NCBI RefSeq assembly: GCF_000349565.1
Contig: NZ_KB714629.1
Span: forward strand, 184,292-218,092
DNA from: Curtobacterium flaccumfaciens UCD-AKU
GTDB taxonomy: Bacteria > Actinomycetota > Actinomycetes > Actinomycetales > Microbacteriaceae
Length of the DNA stretch: 33,801 nt
Reading direction: 5' to 3'
In this document: one piece after another, positions 25,450-33,406 of the stretch
How positions within the stretch are numbered: position 1 is the first letter of the stretch
Layout: every line of letters starts with the position of its first letter
Position numbers and translations under genes: made by a program
Notes under the pieces: generated by a model
Seen by the model: only the letters and a program-made list of their open reading frames with translations
Database searches by the model: none
What the model was told of the DNA's origin: nothing

Positions 25450-25664
25450 ACACCGGCGGCCAGCGCACCAGCGCAGCCGACCCAGGCGGGGAAGGCGCGG
25501 CCGCTCGACCACCCGTCGGCGACCGCGCTCCACTCCCCCGAGCATCGGCGATGCTGCCGTGACGGCGTGACCGGAAGGTGACGCCCGGGTGAACACGACA
25601 CGAAACCGGACAGCCGCCAAGCACCCGCGGGTAGGCAGGAAGCCCGCAACGGAAAGGAACCACC

Positions 25665-25952
25665 ATGAGCGACCCCGGCATCAGCCCCGTCGACGACTTC
25701 GACTCCCAGCAGCGTCGCGACGACGACATCGACCGTGAGCACGTCGGCCCGTACGAGGTGGACGAAGCCGAGGAGTCGCTCGAGACCGTCACGAACGACG
25801 CGGTCGCCGGCGAGACGGTGGAACCGCAGCCCGGTGACGGCTCCGACGACGGTCCCACCGGCGGATCCCCGCGCGAGGGCTCGCCCGACCTGTGGGAGCA
25901 GGACGAGGAGCGCCCGGACCTCGGCGGCGACCTCGGCACGAAGCCGCTCTGA
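25665..25952 (+). CDS. Small acidic, probably disordered protein
   Basis: The product is 95 residues from an ATG with a clear GGAAAGGA ribosome site. It is very rich in Asp, Glu, Gly and Pro and lacks Cys and hydrophobic runs, so it is probably unfolded and soluble. Short motifs such as DDDIDREHVGPYEVDEAEES have no known family that I recognise. Its strong ribosome site and codon bias argue for a real gene. It lies between recQ and the small membrane protein gene, with no evidence of joint function. Confidence 0.7.
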   Translation: MSDPGISPVDDFDSQQRRDDDIDREHVGPYEVDEAEESLETVTNDAVAGETVEPQPGDGSDDGPTGGSPREGSPDLWEQDEERPDLGGDLGTKPL

Positions 25953-25978
25953 CCAGGCTCCCCCGGAACACGGCTCGG

Positions 25979-25984
25979 TAGCAT
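25979..25984 (+). promoter_or_regulatory. TAGCAT -10-like element
   Basis: TAGCAT ends 6 nt before the GTG at 25991, consistent with leaderless transcription of the small membrane protein gene and the coupled oxygenase-like gene. Confidence 0.5.
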
Positions 25985-25990
25985 CGGGCC

Positions 25991-26356
25991 GTGTTCCGAC
26001 GAGTCCGTGCCAGCGTCCGCAGCATGCCCTCGGCGGCGCGGCTGCTGGCCGTCGCGGTGATGCTGCTGGTCGCCGCCGCAGCGCACCTCGCCGCCCGCTC
26101 GGAGCCCGGTGGCCGCTGGGTCCCGCTGCTCGTCGCCGGCGTCCTCGGCGCGCTGGTCACCGGTTCCCCGACCCGCCTCTGGCCGCTCCCCGCGATCTGG
26201 CTCGTCGCGACGCTCCTCGCCCTGACCGGTGACGCGCCCGTCGACCCCGCCTCCACACGGGTCGCCGTGATCGTCGGCGCAGTCGCGCTCCTGGTGGCGA
26301 TCGCTGTGGACCTGCGACCCGTCCTGCGGGCGCGACGCCGACGGGGTGCGGCGTGA
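25991..26356 (+). CDS. Small membrane protein
   Basis: The product is 121 residues from the GTG at 25991, with TAGCAT 6 nt upstream. It has a basic N-terminus, about three or four hydrophobic segments (LLAVAVMLLVAAAAHLA, WVPLLVAGVLGALVT, AIWLVATLLALTG, VAVIVGAVALLVAIAV) and an Arg-rich C-terminus (RARRRRGAA), which suggests both ends are cytoplasmic. No family is recognised. Its TGA overlaps the GTG of the oxygenase-like gene (GTGA), so the two are co-translated. Confidence 0.75.
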   Translation: MFRRVRASVRSMPSAARLLAVAVMLLVAAAAHLAARSEPGGRWVPLLVAGVLGALVTGSPTRLWPLPAIWLVATLLALTGDAPVDPASTRVAVIVGAVALLVAIAVDLRPVLRARRRRGAA

Positions 26357-27192
26357 CCACCCCACGGCCTGGAGGCTCGGCGCGCGACCCGCACCGGGCC
26401 TCCCGTCCGTCTCCCGCGCACGTCCACGACCGTCACCTGCGTCGGTTCCTCGCCGACAGCACGCCCGTGGCCGCGGGCGGCCGCGCCATCCTGCTGCAGA
26501 TCGCCGACCCGGTCGTCGCGGCCGGTGTCCGACGGCACTCGGACTTCGCCCGGCGACCCCAGCAGCGGCTCGCCCACACCCTGATGTTCATCTACGCCGT
26601 CGTCATCGGCACGGAGTCCGACTCGGCGACCGCGACGGGCTTCGTCAACCACGCGCACGGGCCCGTCGCCGGCGCCGACGACGTCGACCGGCAGCTCTGG
26701 GTGGCCGCGACCCTGTTCGACTCCGCCCGGCGGGCGCACGACCTGTTCGGCACGAAGGTCTCCGCTGCCCGGGCCGAGCAGGTCCTCGCCGCCTACGCGC
26801 CGATCGCGACCGCGCTGCGGGTGCCAGCGGAGCGCTGGCCGACCTCGGTCGCGGCGTTCGACCGGTACTGGCAGCAGACGCTCGACGGACTGCAGGTCAC
26901 CGACGACGCCCGCGGGGTCGTCCGTGACCTGCTGCACCCGCGGTTCGCGCCGCTGTGGGTGCGGGCGGCGATGCCCCTCGTGCGCATCGTGACCGTGGGG
27001 ATGCTGCCGGAACCGGTGCGCACGGCGTACGGCTTCGCGTGGGGGCGGCGCGAGGAGCGGCGCTTCCGGCGGACCGTGCGGGTGGTGGCCGGGGTGCGGG
27101 CGCTCGTGCCGCGGGCGCTGCTCCGGTTGCCGGGGCCGGTGCTGCTGCGGGCGATGCGGCGGACCGCCGAGCGACGCAGCGCGGTACGGTAG
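26353..27192 (+). CDS. Oxygenase MpaB-family (DUF2236) protein
   Basis: The product is 279 residues. The GTG overlaps the previous stop by 4 nt. The DUF2236 pattern is recognisable: GGRAILLQIADPVVAAGVRRHSDF with ARRPQQRLAHTLMFIYAVVIG, then HAHGPV and LWVAATLFDSA. The family includes latex-clearing (rubber) oxygenases and the MpaB oxygenase; members use histidine-ligated heme or metal, and here His100 and His102 are candidates. The first 20 residues (RPGGSARDPHRASRP) are encoded by a copy of a dispersed palindromic repeat, so the true N-terminus may be abnormal. The substrate is unknown. There is no signal peptide. Confidence 0.8.
   Translation: MTTPRPGGSARDPHRASRPSPAHVHDRHLRRFLADSTPVAAGGRAILLQIADPVVAAGVRRHSDFARRPQQRLAHTLMFIYAVVIGTESDSATATGFVNHAHGPVAGADDVDRQLWVAATLFDSARRAHDLFGTKVSAARAEQVLAAYAPIATALRVPAERWPTSVAAFDRYWQQTLDGLQVTDDARGVVRDLLHPRFAPLWVRAAMPLVRIVTVGMLPEPVRTAYGFAWGRREERRFRRTVRVVAGVRALVPRALLRLPGPVLLRAMRRTAERRSAVR
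26365..26409. repeat. Dispersed palindromic repeat, copy B, inside a coding start
   Basis: This is 45 nt: CGGCCTGGAGGCTCGG, a variable 7-nt middle, CCCGCACCG, one variable base and GCCTCCCGTCCG. It matches 2184-2227 except in the middle segment and one base. GGAGGCTCGG pairs with CCGGGCCTCC with one mismatch. It encodes residues 5-19 of the DUF2236 protein in frame. Confidence 0.75.
27185..27190 (+). promoter_or_regulatory. TACGGT -10-like element
   Basis: TACGGT ends 7 nt before the ATG at 27198. It overlaps the last codons of the oxygenase-like gene and would start a separate transcript for the 202-residue protein and the FHA protein. Confidence 0.5.
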
Positions 27193-27197
27193 CGGGC

Positions 27198-27806
27198 ATG
27201 TCGGTCGACCACTTCGCCATCACGGTCCCGCGTTCCTGGTTCGAGCTCCCGGTCGATCCGGAACGCCGCGACGACCGGATCAGCGCCCTCGTGCAGGAAC
27301 GCATCGAGGACCACCGGGAACTCTGGGACCACCGCACCGAGATCGTCCGGGTGCTCCGCCGGTTCGCCCGCTCCGCCTGGGACAGCGGGGCGCGGTACTG
27401 CGCCGCGTTCGCCGAGCCCAGCGAGGACGGCATCGTCTCCGGTGCCCTCACCGTGACGGTCCTGCCCGCGCCCGAGGCCGGCGGGGACCCACTCGCCGCA
27501 CTGACCGACCACGTCGCCGCGCTCGGCGGGGACGACGACGGGATGCACGTCGACGTGCACGAGGTCCCTCGCATCGGCCGGGTGCCGCGCGTCTGGGGCG
27601 TCTCGACGGTGCAGGCACCGGACGGCCGCGGATCGTTCGACGTCGTGCTCATGCAGACCTTCGTGCCGGCCGGCGACCAGGTCGCCCTGGTCAGCGTCTC
27701 GTCACCCGCGACCGACCTGGCCGAGCCGCTGTACGAACTGTTCGAGACCGTCACCGACACCTTCGAGCTCATCGACTCCGCCACGGTCGGCAGCGAGGTG
27801 TCCTGA
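27198..27806 (+). CDS. Unrecognised 202-residue protein next to an FHA gene
   Basis: The product is 202 residues from the ATG at 27198 with TACGGT 7 nt upstream. It has no signal peptide or membrane segment. It begins MSVDHFAITVPRSWFELPV, then a helical basic segment (DHRTEIVRVLRRFARSAW), then beta-rich parts (GALTVTVLPAPEAGG, GVSTVQAPDGRGSFDVVLMQTF, QVALVSVSSPATDLAEPLYELF). The opening pattern and length recall Mog1/PsbP-like LpqN proteins, but that is a weak guess. It is coupled to the FHA gene (TGATG) and close to T7SS genes, so it may be a T7SS-associated factor. Confidence 0.75.
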   Translation: MSVDHFAITVPRSWFELPVDPERRDDRISALVQERIEDHRELWDHRTEIVRVLRRFARSAWDSGARYCAAFAEPSEDGIVSGALTVTVLPAPEAGGDPLAALTDHVAALGGDDDGMHVDVHEVPRIGRVPRVWGVSTVQAPDGRGSFDVVLMQTFVPAGDQVALVSVSSPATDLAEPLYELFETVTDTFELIDSATVGSEVS

Positions 27807-28417
27807 TGCGCCTCTGGCCGTCCCGGAAGAAGCGCAAGGTCGTCGAACCCGTCGTCGAACGGGTCGGAGAGCGTGATCTGGCGCAGATGGCACAGCGCGG
27901 AGAGCTCGCCCGTTCCGTCGTCACCCCTCCCCTGGCTCCGCGTGCGAGCGCCGACCGGGTCCGGGCGACCGTGGCGCAGATGCCCGGCCGACCACTCGGC
28001 TCGTCCGGCGGAAGCACCGCGCGACGCGACGCCGCGCCGGCCCGCCAGGCCGCGGCGGCCGTGCTCGTCCTCGACGGCGCCCAGCGGGTCACCGTGTCCG
28101 GCGGGGGACTGATCGGCCGCGATCCTGCGAGCTCCCATCCCGACGGCGGATACGCCCACATGATCGCCCTGGAGGACCCGGAGCGGCTGCTCAGTCGTAC
28201 CCACCTGGAGTTCGGGTTCGGTGCCGAGGGCTCGCTCTGGGTGCTCGACACCGCGTCGGCCAACGGGGTCGAACTGCAGCGTCCGGGGTTCCCCCCGGCG
28301 ATGCTCGTTCCGTCGCAGCGCACGACCGTGCGGCCCGGGGACACCGTGGTGTTCGGCGGGCACTCGCTCCGCGCCGAACCCGCCGTCGGACTCGTCAGCG
28401 AGACGCCGCTGGGCTGA
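27806..28417 (+). CDS. FHA-domain protein, T7SS neighbour
   Basis: The product is 203 residues. The ATG shares a base with the preceding stop (TGATG). A basic N-terminus and a linker of about 80 residues lead to a forkhead-associated domain of about 105 residues. The phosphothreonine-binding residues are in place: GRD at 104-106, SRTH at 130-133 and NG at 153-154. FHA domains bind phosphothreonine proteins, and FHA proteins are regular partners of actinobacterial T7SS. It is convergent with the T7SS ATPase gene, which carries its own N-terminal FHA-like region. Confidence 0.9.
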   Translation: MRLWPSRKKRKVVEPVVERVGERDLAQMAQRGELARSVVTPPLAPRASADRVRATVAQMPGRPLGSSGGSTARRDAAPARQAAAAVLVLDGAQRVTVSGGGLIGRDPASSHPDGGYAHMIALEDPERLLSRTHLEFGFGAEGSLWVLDTASANGVELQRPGFPPAMLVPSQRTTVRPGDTVVFGGHSLRAEPAVGLVSETPLG

Positions 28418-28473
28418 GCCGACCCTGGACCGGGCAGACTGCGGGGTGCGCACGCTCCGGGCTGCGCCCCTGC

Positions 28474-28494
28474 GGCCGGCGCTAGTCGCCGGCC
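28474..28494. terminator. Hairpin shared by convergent FHA and T7SS ATPase genes
   Basis: GGCCGGCG (28474-28481) and CGCCGGCC (28487-28494) pair around a 5-nt loop. The element includes the stop codon of the ATPase gene at 28482-28484 and lies 57 nt past the FHA stop. It could end transcription from both sides. Confidence 0.5.
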
Positions 28495-31400
28495 GGCACC
28501 TGCACGAGTCGGAGCGCCTGGTCGGCGTCGTTCAGCAGAGCCCGGCCGGCGGCGCGGTCCTGGGTGACGAGGCTCTTCGACAGCTTCGTGCCGATCAGGT
28601 CGCCATCGACCGTGCTGAGCGGCGCGAGGAGCATGCCCCGACGGGCCTTCTTCGCGTCGACCTGCCAACCGCGGAACCCGCTCGCCACCCCCTCGACGTC
28701 TCCCGCCAGGACGAGCCCGACCGAACGGCCCCGGTCGGACTCCATGATCGCCCGGAACACCGGTTCGGCCGGCGACTCCTTCAGGGCTTCGGCGTCGTCG
28801 ACGAGCACGAGCGTGAAGCCCGCGGCGCCGGTGTCGATGGCGGCGGACAGGCCCTCGGCTCCGATCGCACCATCGGTCACGACCGTGGCTCGTGGCGCTC
28901 CGTCGAGCGCCCGCAGCGGGGACTCCCGCGGGGTCACCGCGACCACCGAACCACCGGCAGACAGCACGTGGCGGGCCATCGCGACGAGTGCGGTGCTCTT
29001 GCCCGAGCGGGGGCTGCCGCCGACGATGAAGACCGAGGTGTCCTGCACGAAGTCGTGCGTGAACAGCCGGAGCTCGTCGCCGCCGACGCCGAGTGCGACC
29101 CGGCCGACCGACGCCTCCGCCGACGGCAGGTACCGCACGGCGTCCTCGAAGGTGATGGAGCGCGGGAGCACGTCGATCCGGAACGGCTTCGGGGCGTCGG
29201 CCGACACGTGCGCACGGACCTCGTCACCGATGCCCCGGAGCGCGGCGGCCTGGTCGCGGCCCCCGAGTCCGCCGGGCAGAACGGCGACCTGGGTCTCCGT
29301 CGCCGTCGCGTTGCGGAACCCGCGCCCCGGCGGGATCGACTCCGGCAGCTTCTTGCCGTTGATGCCCTCGTAGTTGTAGTCGCCGCGGTCGGCCAGGGCA
29401 AGCAGCAGCTTCCGTTCCACCTGGCTCGACATCCGGCCGGACGTGAGGGTGCGGTCGCCGGAGACGACCAGGTGCACGCCGACGCCGACGCCCTCGCGCA
29501 GCAGGGTCTGGACGGCATCGTGCAGCATGCCGTTCTCGGCGTCCGCCAGGGTCGCCATGAAGCTCTCCCACTGGTCGAGGAACACGACGACGTGGGGCAT
29601 CGGCACGGTGCCGGAGTCGGTCCGCTGTTCGGCGATCGACGAGTAGCCGCCGGCGGAGAACGCGGCCTGGCGCTCCTGCACCGTGCGGAGCAGGATGCCG
29701 AGCAGCCGCGAGACCCGGTCGGGCTCGTGCCGCTGCACGACAGCACCGCAGTGCGGCAGAGCACCGAGGGCGAGCAGGGCACCGTTGCCGCAGTCGATCC
29801 CGTACATGTGCACGTCGCCGACGCCGAGCCGCAGGGCCATCGCACCGGCGAGGGTGCGGAGGGTCTGGCTGCGACCGGAGCGTGGCGAGCCGATCACGAA
29901 CAGGTGGCCGTCCGCGTCGAGGTCGAACACCGCCGGGCGCTGCCGCTGGTCACCGGGGTGGTCCTCGACGCCCCAGGCGACCGCCAGGGGCGCCAGGTCG
30001 CCGGTGCCGGTCGCCTCGACGTCGTCGAGCCCGACGACCTCGCCGAGCGGTGGCAGCCAGGGCTTCCGCTGCTCGGGGGTGCCGAGGGCTCGGGTGGCGT
30101 CGTCGATGGACGCGACGAGGACGCTCAGGTCGGTGACCTCCACGTCGCTCGCGGCGGCCTCGACGGCGGCCGGGCGAGGGGCCGGGTCACTGTACGAGGC
30201 GAACGTGAGCTCGCGGACCAGGGCGGGTCGGGCCTCCTGGTCGTCCGTGCCGGGCCGGCGCCCGCCGACGCGACCGGACTGGAACGGCAGCAGCGAGGCC
30301 GCGCCGAGCCGCACGTAGGCGCGCCCCGGGGTCGACTTCGCGATCCGCGCGGCGTCGTTCGCGCCGATGACGTCCTGGCTCTCCGACTGGTCGGTGACGC
30401 GCAGCGCGATCCGCAGGTTCGTGTTCGCGCGGATCTCAGGCGAGACGACGCCGCCCGGTCGCTGCGTGGCGAGGATGAGGTGGATGCCGAGGGAGCGACC
30501 GCGCTGGGCGATGTTCACCAGGCCCTTGACGAAGTCGGGCAGCTCACGGGCGAGCGAGGCGAACTCGTCGATGACGATCAGCAGCCGCGGCAGGCTCGGG
30601 ATGGTGTCCCCGTTCGCCGCACGCTTGGCCTGCAGGTCCTGGTAGTCCTCGAGGTCCTTCGCGCCGACCTCCGCGAGGGCGTGCTCGCGGGTGCGGAGCT
30701 CGGCACCGAGCGACTCGAGCGCGCGCTCGACCTGGTGCGTGTCGAGGTCCGTGACCATGCCGACGGTGTGCGGCAGGTCGACGCAGTCCTTGAAGGCCGC
30801 ACCGCCCTTGTAGTCGACGAGCACGAAGTTCATCTCGTCCGGCCTGTTCGCCACCGCCAGGGACGCCACGATCGTCTGCAGCAGCTCGGACTTGCCGGAA
30901 CCGGTCGTGCCGGCGACCAGGCCGTGCGGACCGTCGTTCCGCAGATCGATCGCGAACGGCCCGTCGATCGACGCCCCCACCACGGCGGTGGTGCTGCGGC
31001 CGCCGAGCAGCCAGCGAGCCTGGACGGCCTCGGACGTCGGCGGTTCGAGCTGGAGGACGTCGAGCAGGCGGGCGGACGAGGGGATGGCGCCGTCCTGCAC
31101 GTCCGGGCTGGCGTCGACGATCGGCGACAGCGACCGGGCGACCCACTCGAGCCAGTCCTGGTCGACCAGGTCGGGGCGTGCGTCGTCGATGCGCTCACTG
31201 CGCTGCTGGGTGACCCGCACCCGGTCGTCGCGGACGACCACCACCGCGTCGCACTCCTCGGGCAGGAGCCGTTCGTCCAGGTCGAGGCAGATGCTGAACA
31301 CCCCGACCGACGGCCCCTCCTTGAGCACCTGCACGAGCGAGGGCATCGCGCGGAGCCGCCGTGCGCCGTCCATCACGACGACGATCTCGTCAGCTGGCGG

Positions 31401-32897
31401 GGTCTTCTTGCCGATACCCGCCTCTTTCCGGGCGTCGATGATCGCGGCGAGCTCGGCGATCGCCCGCGCGGTCGACGCGGCGTTCGAGGCGATGCTCGTC
31501 ATCGGCTGGTCTGCACCGTCCCGGCGGACGTGCGGCAGCCAGGACATCCACTCCCACAGCGACGTGCGCGTGGTGTCGGTGAGCAGCGTGAAGGTGACGT
31601 CCTTCGGGCTCTGCAGCGTCGCGAGCTGCGCGACCACCCAGTTCGCCAGTCGTCGGGCGTCGTCGTCGGGACCGGCGATGCCGATCACGCCGCGCTCGGC
31701 CAGACGGATGCGGACCGGCACGTCCGTGGCGTCCCACGCCACGGTCCGCTTGTGGGACAGCTGCTCCGGGTCCTCGATGGTCACCTCGGAGCGCTGCGTC
31801 GCCGTGCCGACGCGGACGAGCAGGTGGTCCGGATCAGTCCGGCGTCGCTCCCACAGTCGCGGCAGCGGCGTGACCGCGGTCTCGTAGACGGCGGCCGGGT
31901 CCGGCGCGCTCGCGATCCAGCGTGCGCGTTCGGACTGGAGGCTCTCGGTCGCGTCCGCCTCGATCCGCGCCTTGGTGTCCTCGTACTCCACGACGCGCTG
32001 CCGGTACGTCTTCTTGCCCTGTCGGCGACCCTGCAGCCCTGTGATGATCATCAGGACCGGCGACAGCAAGGCGATGAGCAGGTAGATCCAGCGGCCGGTT
32101 GTCGACACGAACATGACCGCCATGCCCATCGGCGCCAGTGCCATCAGGATGGGCAGCGCCCGGGCGGGGGGCTCGGTCGGCGGCGGCGGCAGCTGGTAGC
32201 GGGTGTGCTCGTCCGGGGGCAGGATGCGCGGCGGCCGGTTGTACTCGAGCGACATGCCGTCGTCCGCCAGTGACAGATGGGCGCCACGGTCCGGAGCGCG
32301 GCCGAATCCGAGCAGTACCGCACCGATCGCGAGCTGTGCTGTCTCGGGCCAGTCCGTCTCCTCGGTGACCGGCTCACCGTCGAGCAGCGCTCCGGAGAAG
32401 CCGTTCGCCGGACGCACCTTCGCGCCGTCGGCGGTCACCGTGACCAGCAGGGCGATCTCCGGCACCGTGTCGACCCCCGACGCCTCGGCCTCCACCTCGT
32501 CCGTGGTGCTCACCGGCACCCGCACGTGCGCGGACCGTGCTGTACCGATGGTCACCGTGCCGGTGCTGACCCGGACAATCGTCCCCGCGTGCAGCCCGGA
32601 GACGATCCGGATCTCGGCGTCGGTCAGCGGACGGAGTGGCTGCGGCGGCACCTGTTCCAGGCTGCGGCTCACCACCACTCCCTCCCGGACACCGGACTCG
32701 GCGACCGACGCCGAGAGGTCGAGCTGCTGCTCCCCGACGAAGTACACCGGAGTCCGACCGGAGGCGTCGACGTCCGTCGCGATGAGGCGCTCGGCCTCGG
32801 CCACCAACTCGCGCACCGCCCGGGAATCGTCACCGTCGACGTAGACGTTCGCGGTCTGGCCGCTCTCGCGGTCGACCATCGTGAACGTGAAGGTCAT
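28482..32897 (-). CDS. Type VII secretion FtsK/SpoIIIE ATPase (EccC/EssC type)
   Basis: The product is 1471 residues from the ATG at 32897, preceded by GGGGGA. An upstream ATG at 32999 is rejected because it lies in the divergent promoter region. The N-terminal 210 residues look like two FHA-like beta domains (EIRIVSGLHAGTIVRVSTGT), as in EssC of Bacillota. Two membrane segments occur at about 246-290 (ALPILMALAPMGMAVMFV, IYLLIALLSPVLMIITGL). Three FtsK-type ATPase domains follow. Domain 1 has Walker A GTTGSGKS (663-670) and Walker B VIDE (775-778). Domain 2 has GSPRSGRS (1003-1010), Arg in place of the Lys, and a Walker B with Gln instead of Glu (FLDQ). Domain 3 has GGSPRSGKS (1293-1301) and LVLVDDAE. 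It powers export of WXG100 substrates across the membrane. Confidence 0.93.
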   Translation of the reverse strand: MTFTFTMVDRESGQTANVYVDGDDSRAVRELVAEAERLIATDVDASGRTPVYFVGEQQLDLSASVAESGVREGVVVSRSLEQVPPQPLRPLTDAEIRIVSGLHAGTIVRVSTGTVTIGTARSAHVRVPVSTTDEVEAEASGVDTVPEIALLVTVTADGAKVRPANGFSGALLDGEPVTEETDWPETAQLAIGAVLLGFGRAPDRGAHLSLADDGMSLEYNRPPRILPPDEHTRYQLPPPPTEPPARALPILMALAPMGMAVMFVSTTGRWIYLLIALLSPVLMIITGLQGRRQGKKTYRQRVVEYEDTKARIEADATESLQSERARWIASAPDPAAVYETAVTPLPRLWERRRTDPDHLLVRVGTATQRSEVTIEDPEQLSHKRTVAWDATDVPVRIRLAERGVIGIAGPDDDARRLANWVVAQLATLQSPKDVTFTLLTDTTRTSLWEWMSWLPHVRRDGADQPMTSIASNAASTARAIAELAAIIDARKEAGIGKKTPPADEIVVVMDGARRLRAMPSLVQVLKEGPSVGVFSICLDLDERLLPEECDAVVVVRDDRVRVTQQRSERIDDARPDLVDQDWLEWVARSLSPIVDASPDVQDGAIPSSARLLDVLQLEPPTSEAVQARWLLGGRSTTAVVGASIDGPFAIDLRNDGPHGLVAGTTGSGKSELLQTIVASLAVANRPDEMNFVLVDYKGGAAFKDCVDLPHTVGMVTDLDTHQVERALESLGAELRTREHALAEVGAKDLEDYQDLQAKRAANGDTIPSLPRLLIVIDEFASLARELPDFVKGLVNIAQRGRSLGIHLILATQRPGGVVSPEIRANTNLRIALRVTDQSESQDVIGANDAARIAKSTPGRAYVRLGAASLLPFQSGRVGGRRPGTDDQEARPALVRELTFASYSDPAPRPAAVEAAASDVEVTDLSVLVASIDDATRALGTPEQRKPWLPPLGEVVGLDDVEATGTGDLAPLAVAWGVEDHPGDQRQRPAVFDLDADGHLFVIGSPRSGRSQTLRTLAGAMALRLGVGDVHMYGIDCGNGALLALGALPHCGAVVQRHEPDRVSRLLGILLRTVQERQAAFSAGGYSSIAEQRTDSGTVPMPHVVVFLDQWESFMATLADAENGMLHDAVQTLLREGVGVGVHLVVSGDRTLTSGRMSSQVERKLLLALADRGDYNYEGINGKKLPESIPPGRGFRNATATETQVAVLPGGLGGRDQAAALRGIGDEVRAHVSADAPKPFRIDVLPRSITFEDAVRYLPSAEASVGRVALGVGGDELRLFTHDFVQDTSVFIVGGSPRSGKSTALVAMARHVLSAGGSVVAVTPRESPLRALDGAPRATVVTDGAIGAEGLSAAIDTGAAGFTLVLVDDAEALKESPAEPVFRAIMESDRGRSVGLVLAGDVEGVASGFRGWQVDAKKARRGMLLAPLSTVDGDLIGTKLSKSLVTQDRAAGRALLNDADQALRLVQVPAGD

Positions 32898-32914
32898 GGC
32901 AATCCCCCGTAGCG

Positions 32915-32945
32915 TTGACTTCGTGTCGCAGGACGATGGTAGTGT
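32915..32945 (+). promoter_or_regulatory. Promoter of the WXG100 gene
   Basis: TTGACT (32915-32920) and TAGTGT (32940-32945) are separated by 19 nt and lie about 57 nt upstream of the GTG at 33003. It faces right, away from the ATPase gene, in the 105-nt divergent region. Confidence 0.6.
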
Positions 32946-33002
32946 CCATCCCACACGCCCCGTTGGGGGGACAACGAAACTCCGGGGAAAGGGAGTCACA
33001 CC

Positions 33003-33299
33003 GTGGCGAACATCAACGTCTCGTACGCAGACCTCGAGGCAGCAGCCTCCGACCTCAAGGCAGGCCAGGCAGACATCGAAGACCGTCTGTCAGCACTGCA
33101 GCGAAAGATCCAGCAGCTCATCTCGGATGGCTACGTCACCGACAAGTCGTCCGTCGCGTTCGGCGAGTCCTACGACGAGTTCAACCGTGGCGTGAGCCAG
33201 ACGGTCCAGGGGCTCGAAGGCCTCTCCACGTTCCTCTCGAAGGCTTCGCAGACCCTGTCCGAGACGGACGAGTCGCTGGCCTCCGGCCTCAAGGGCTGA
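33003..33299 (+). CDS. ESAT-6/WXG100-family small protein
   Basis: The product is 98 residues from the GTG at 33003, with a strong GGGAAAGGGAGT ribosome site. It has the length and the all-helical, hairpin-like composition of the family: a first helix with YADLEAAASDLKAGQADIEDRLSAL, a turn, then SSVAFGESYDEFNRGVSQTVQGL and a last helix. The Trp-x-Gly of the turn is replaced by DGYVTDKSS, so this belongs to the W-less, ESAT-6-like branch. Such proteins are exported by T7SS as dimers. It lies beside the ATPase gene and is likely its substrate or chaperone. Confidence 0.9.
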   Translation: MANINVSYADLEAAASDLKAGQADIEDRLSALQRKIQQLISDGYVTDKSSVAFGESYDEFNRGVSQTVQGLEGLSTFLSKASQTLSETDESLASGLKG

Positions 33300-33308
33300 C
33301 ATCGTCGT

Positions 33309-33346
33309 CGACCCCGTGCCCCGCGATCGCGTGGGGCACGGGGTCG
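33309..33346 (+). terminator. Strong hairpin between the two small T7SS genes
   Basis: A 14-bp perfect stem pairs CGACCCCGTGCCCC (33309-33322) with GGGGCACGGGGTCG (33333-33346) around a 10-nt loop. It begins 9 nt past the WXG100 stop and lies 60 nt before the next start. As no T run follows, it may attenuate or protect the upstream mRNA so that the small protein is made in excess. Confidence 0.65.
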
Positions 33347-33406
33347 TCGCGGTTCCTGTGGCGTCGTCCTGGTGGCGCCGGTTCGTGATCGGGGAGGGAT
33401 TGTTCC

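Noticed and set aside
23669..26365. An 898-codon minus-strand open frame opposite recQ
   Set aside because: RecQ motifs are complete on the plus strand, and the antisense product is compositionally biased. The same reasoning removes the 513-codon frame opposite the MFS gene (8223-9764) and the 502-codon frame opposite the ROK gene (3528-5036).
28221..32273. A 1350-codon plus-strand open frame opposite the T7SS ATPase
   Set aside because: It mirrors the minus-strand gene. Its product is Arg/His/Gly-rich with no domain pattern. The ATPase on the other strand has complete Walker motifs and a ribosome site. High GC creates such open antisense frames.
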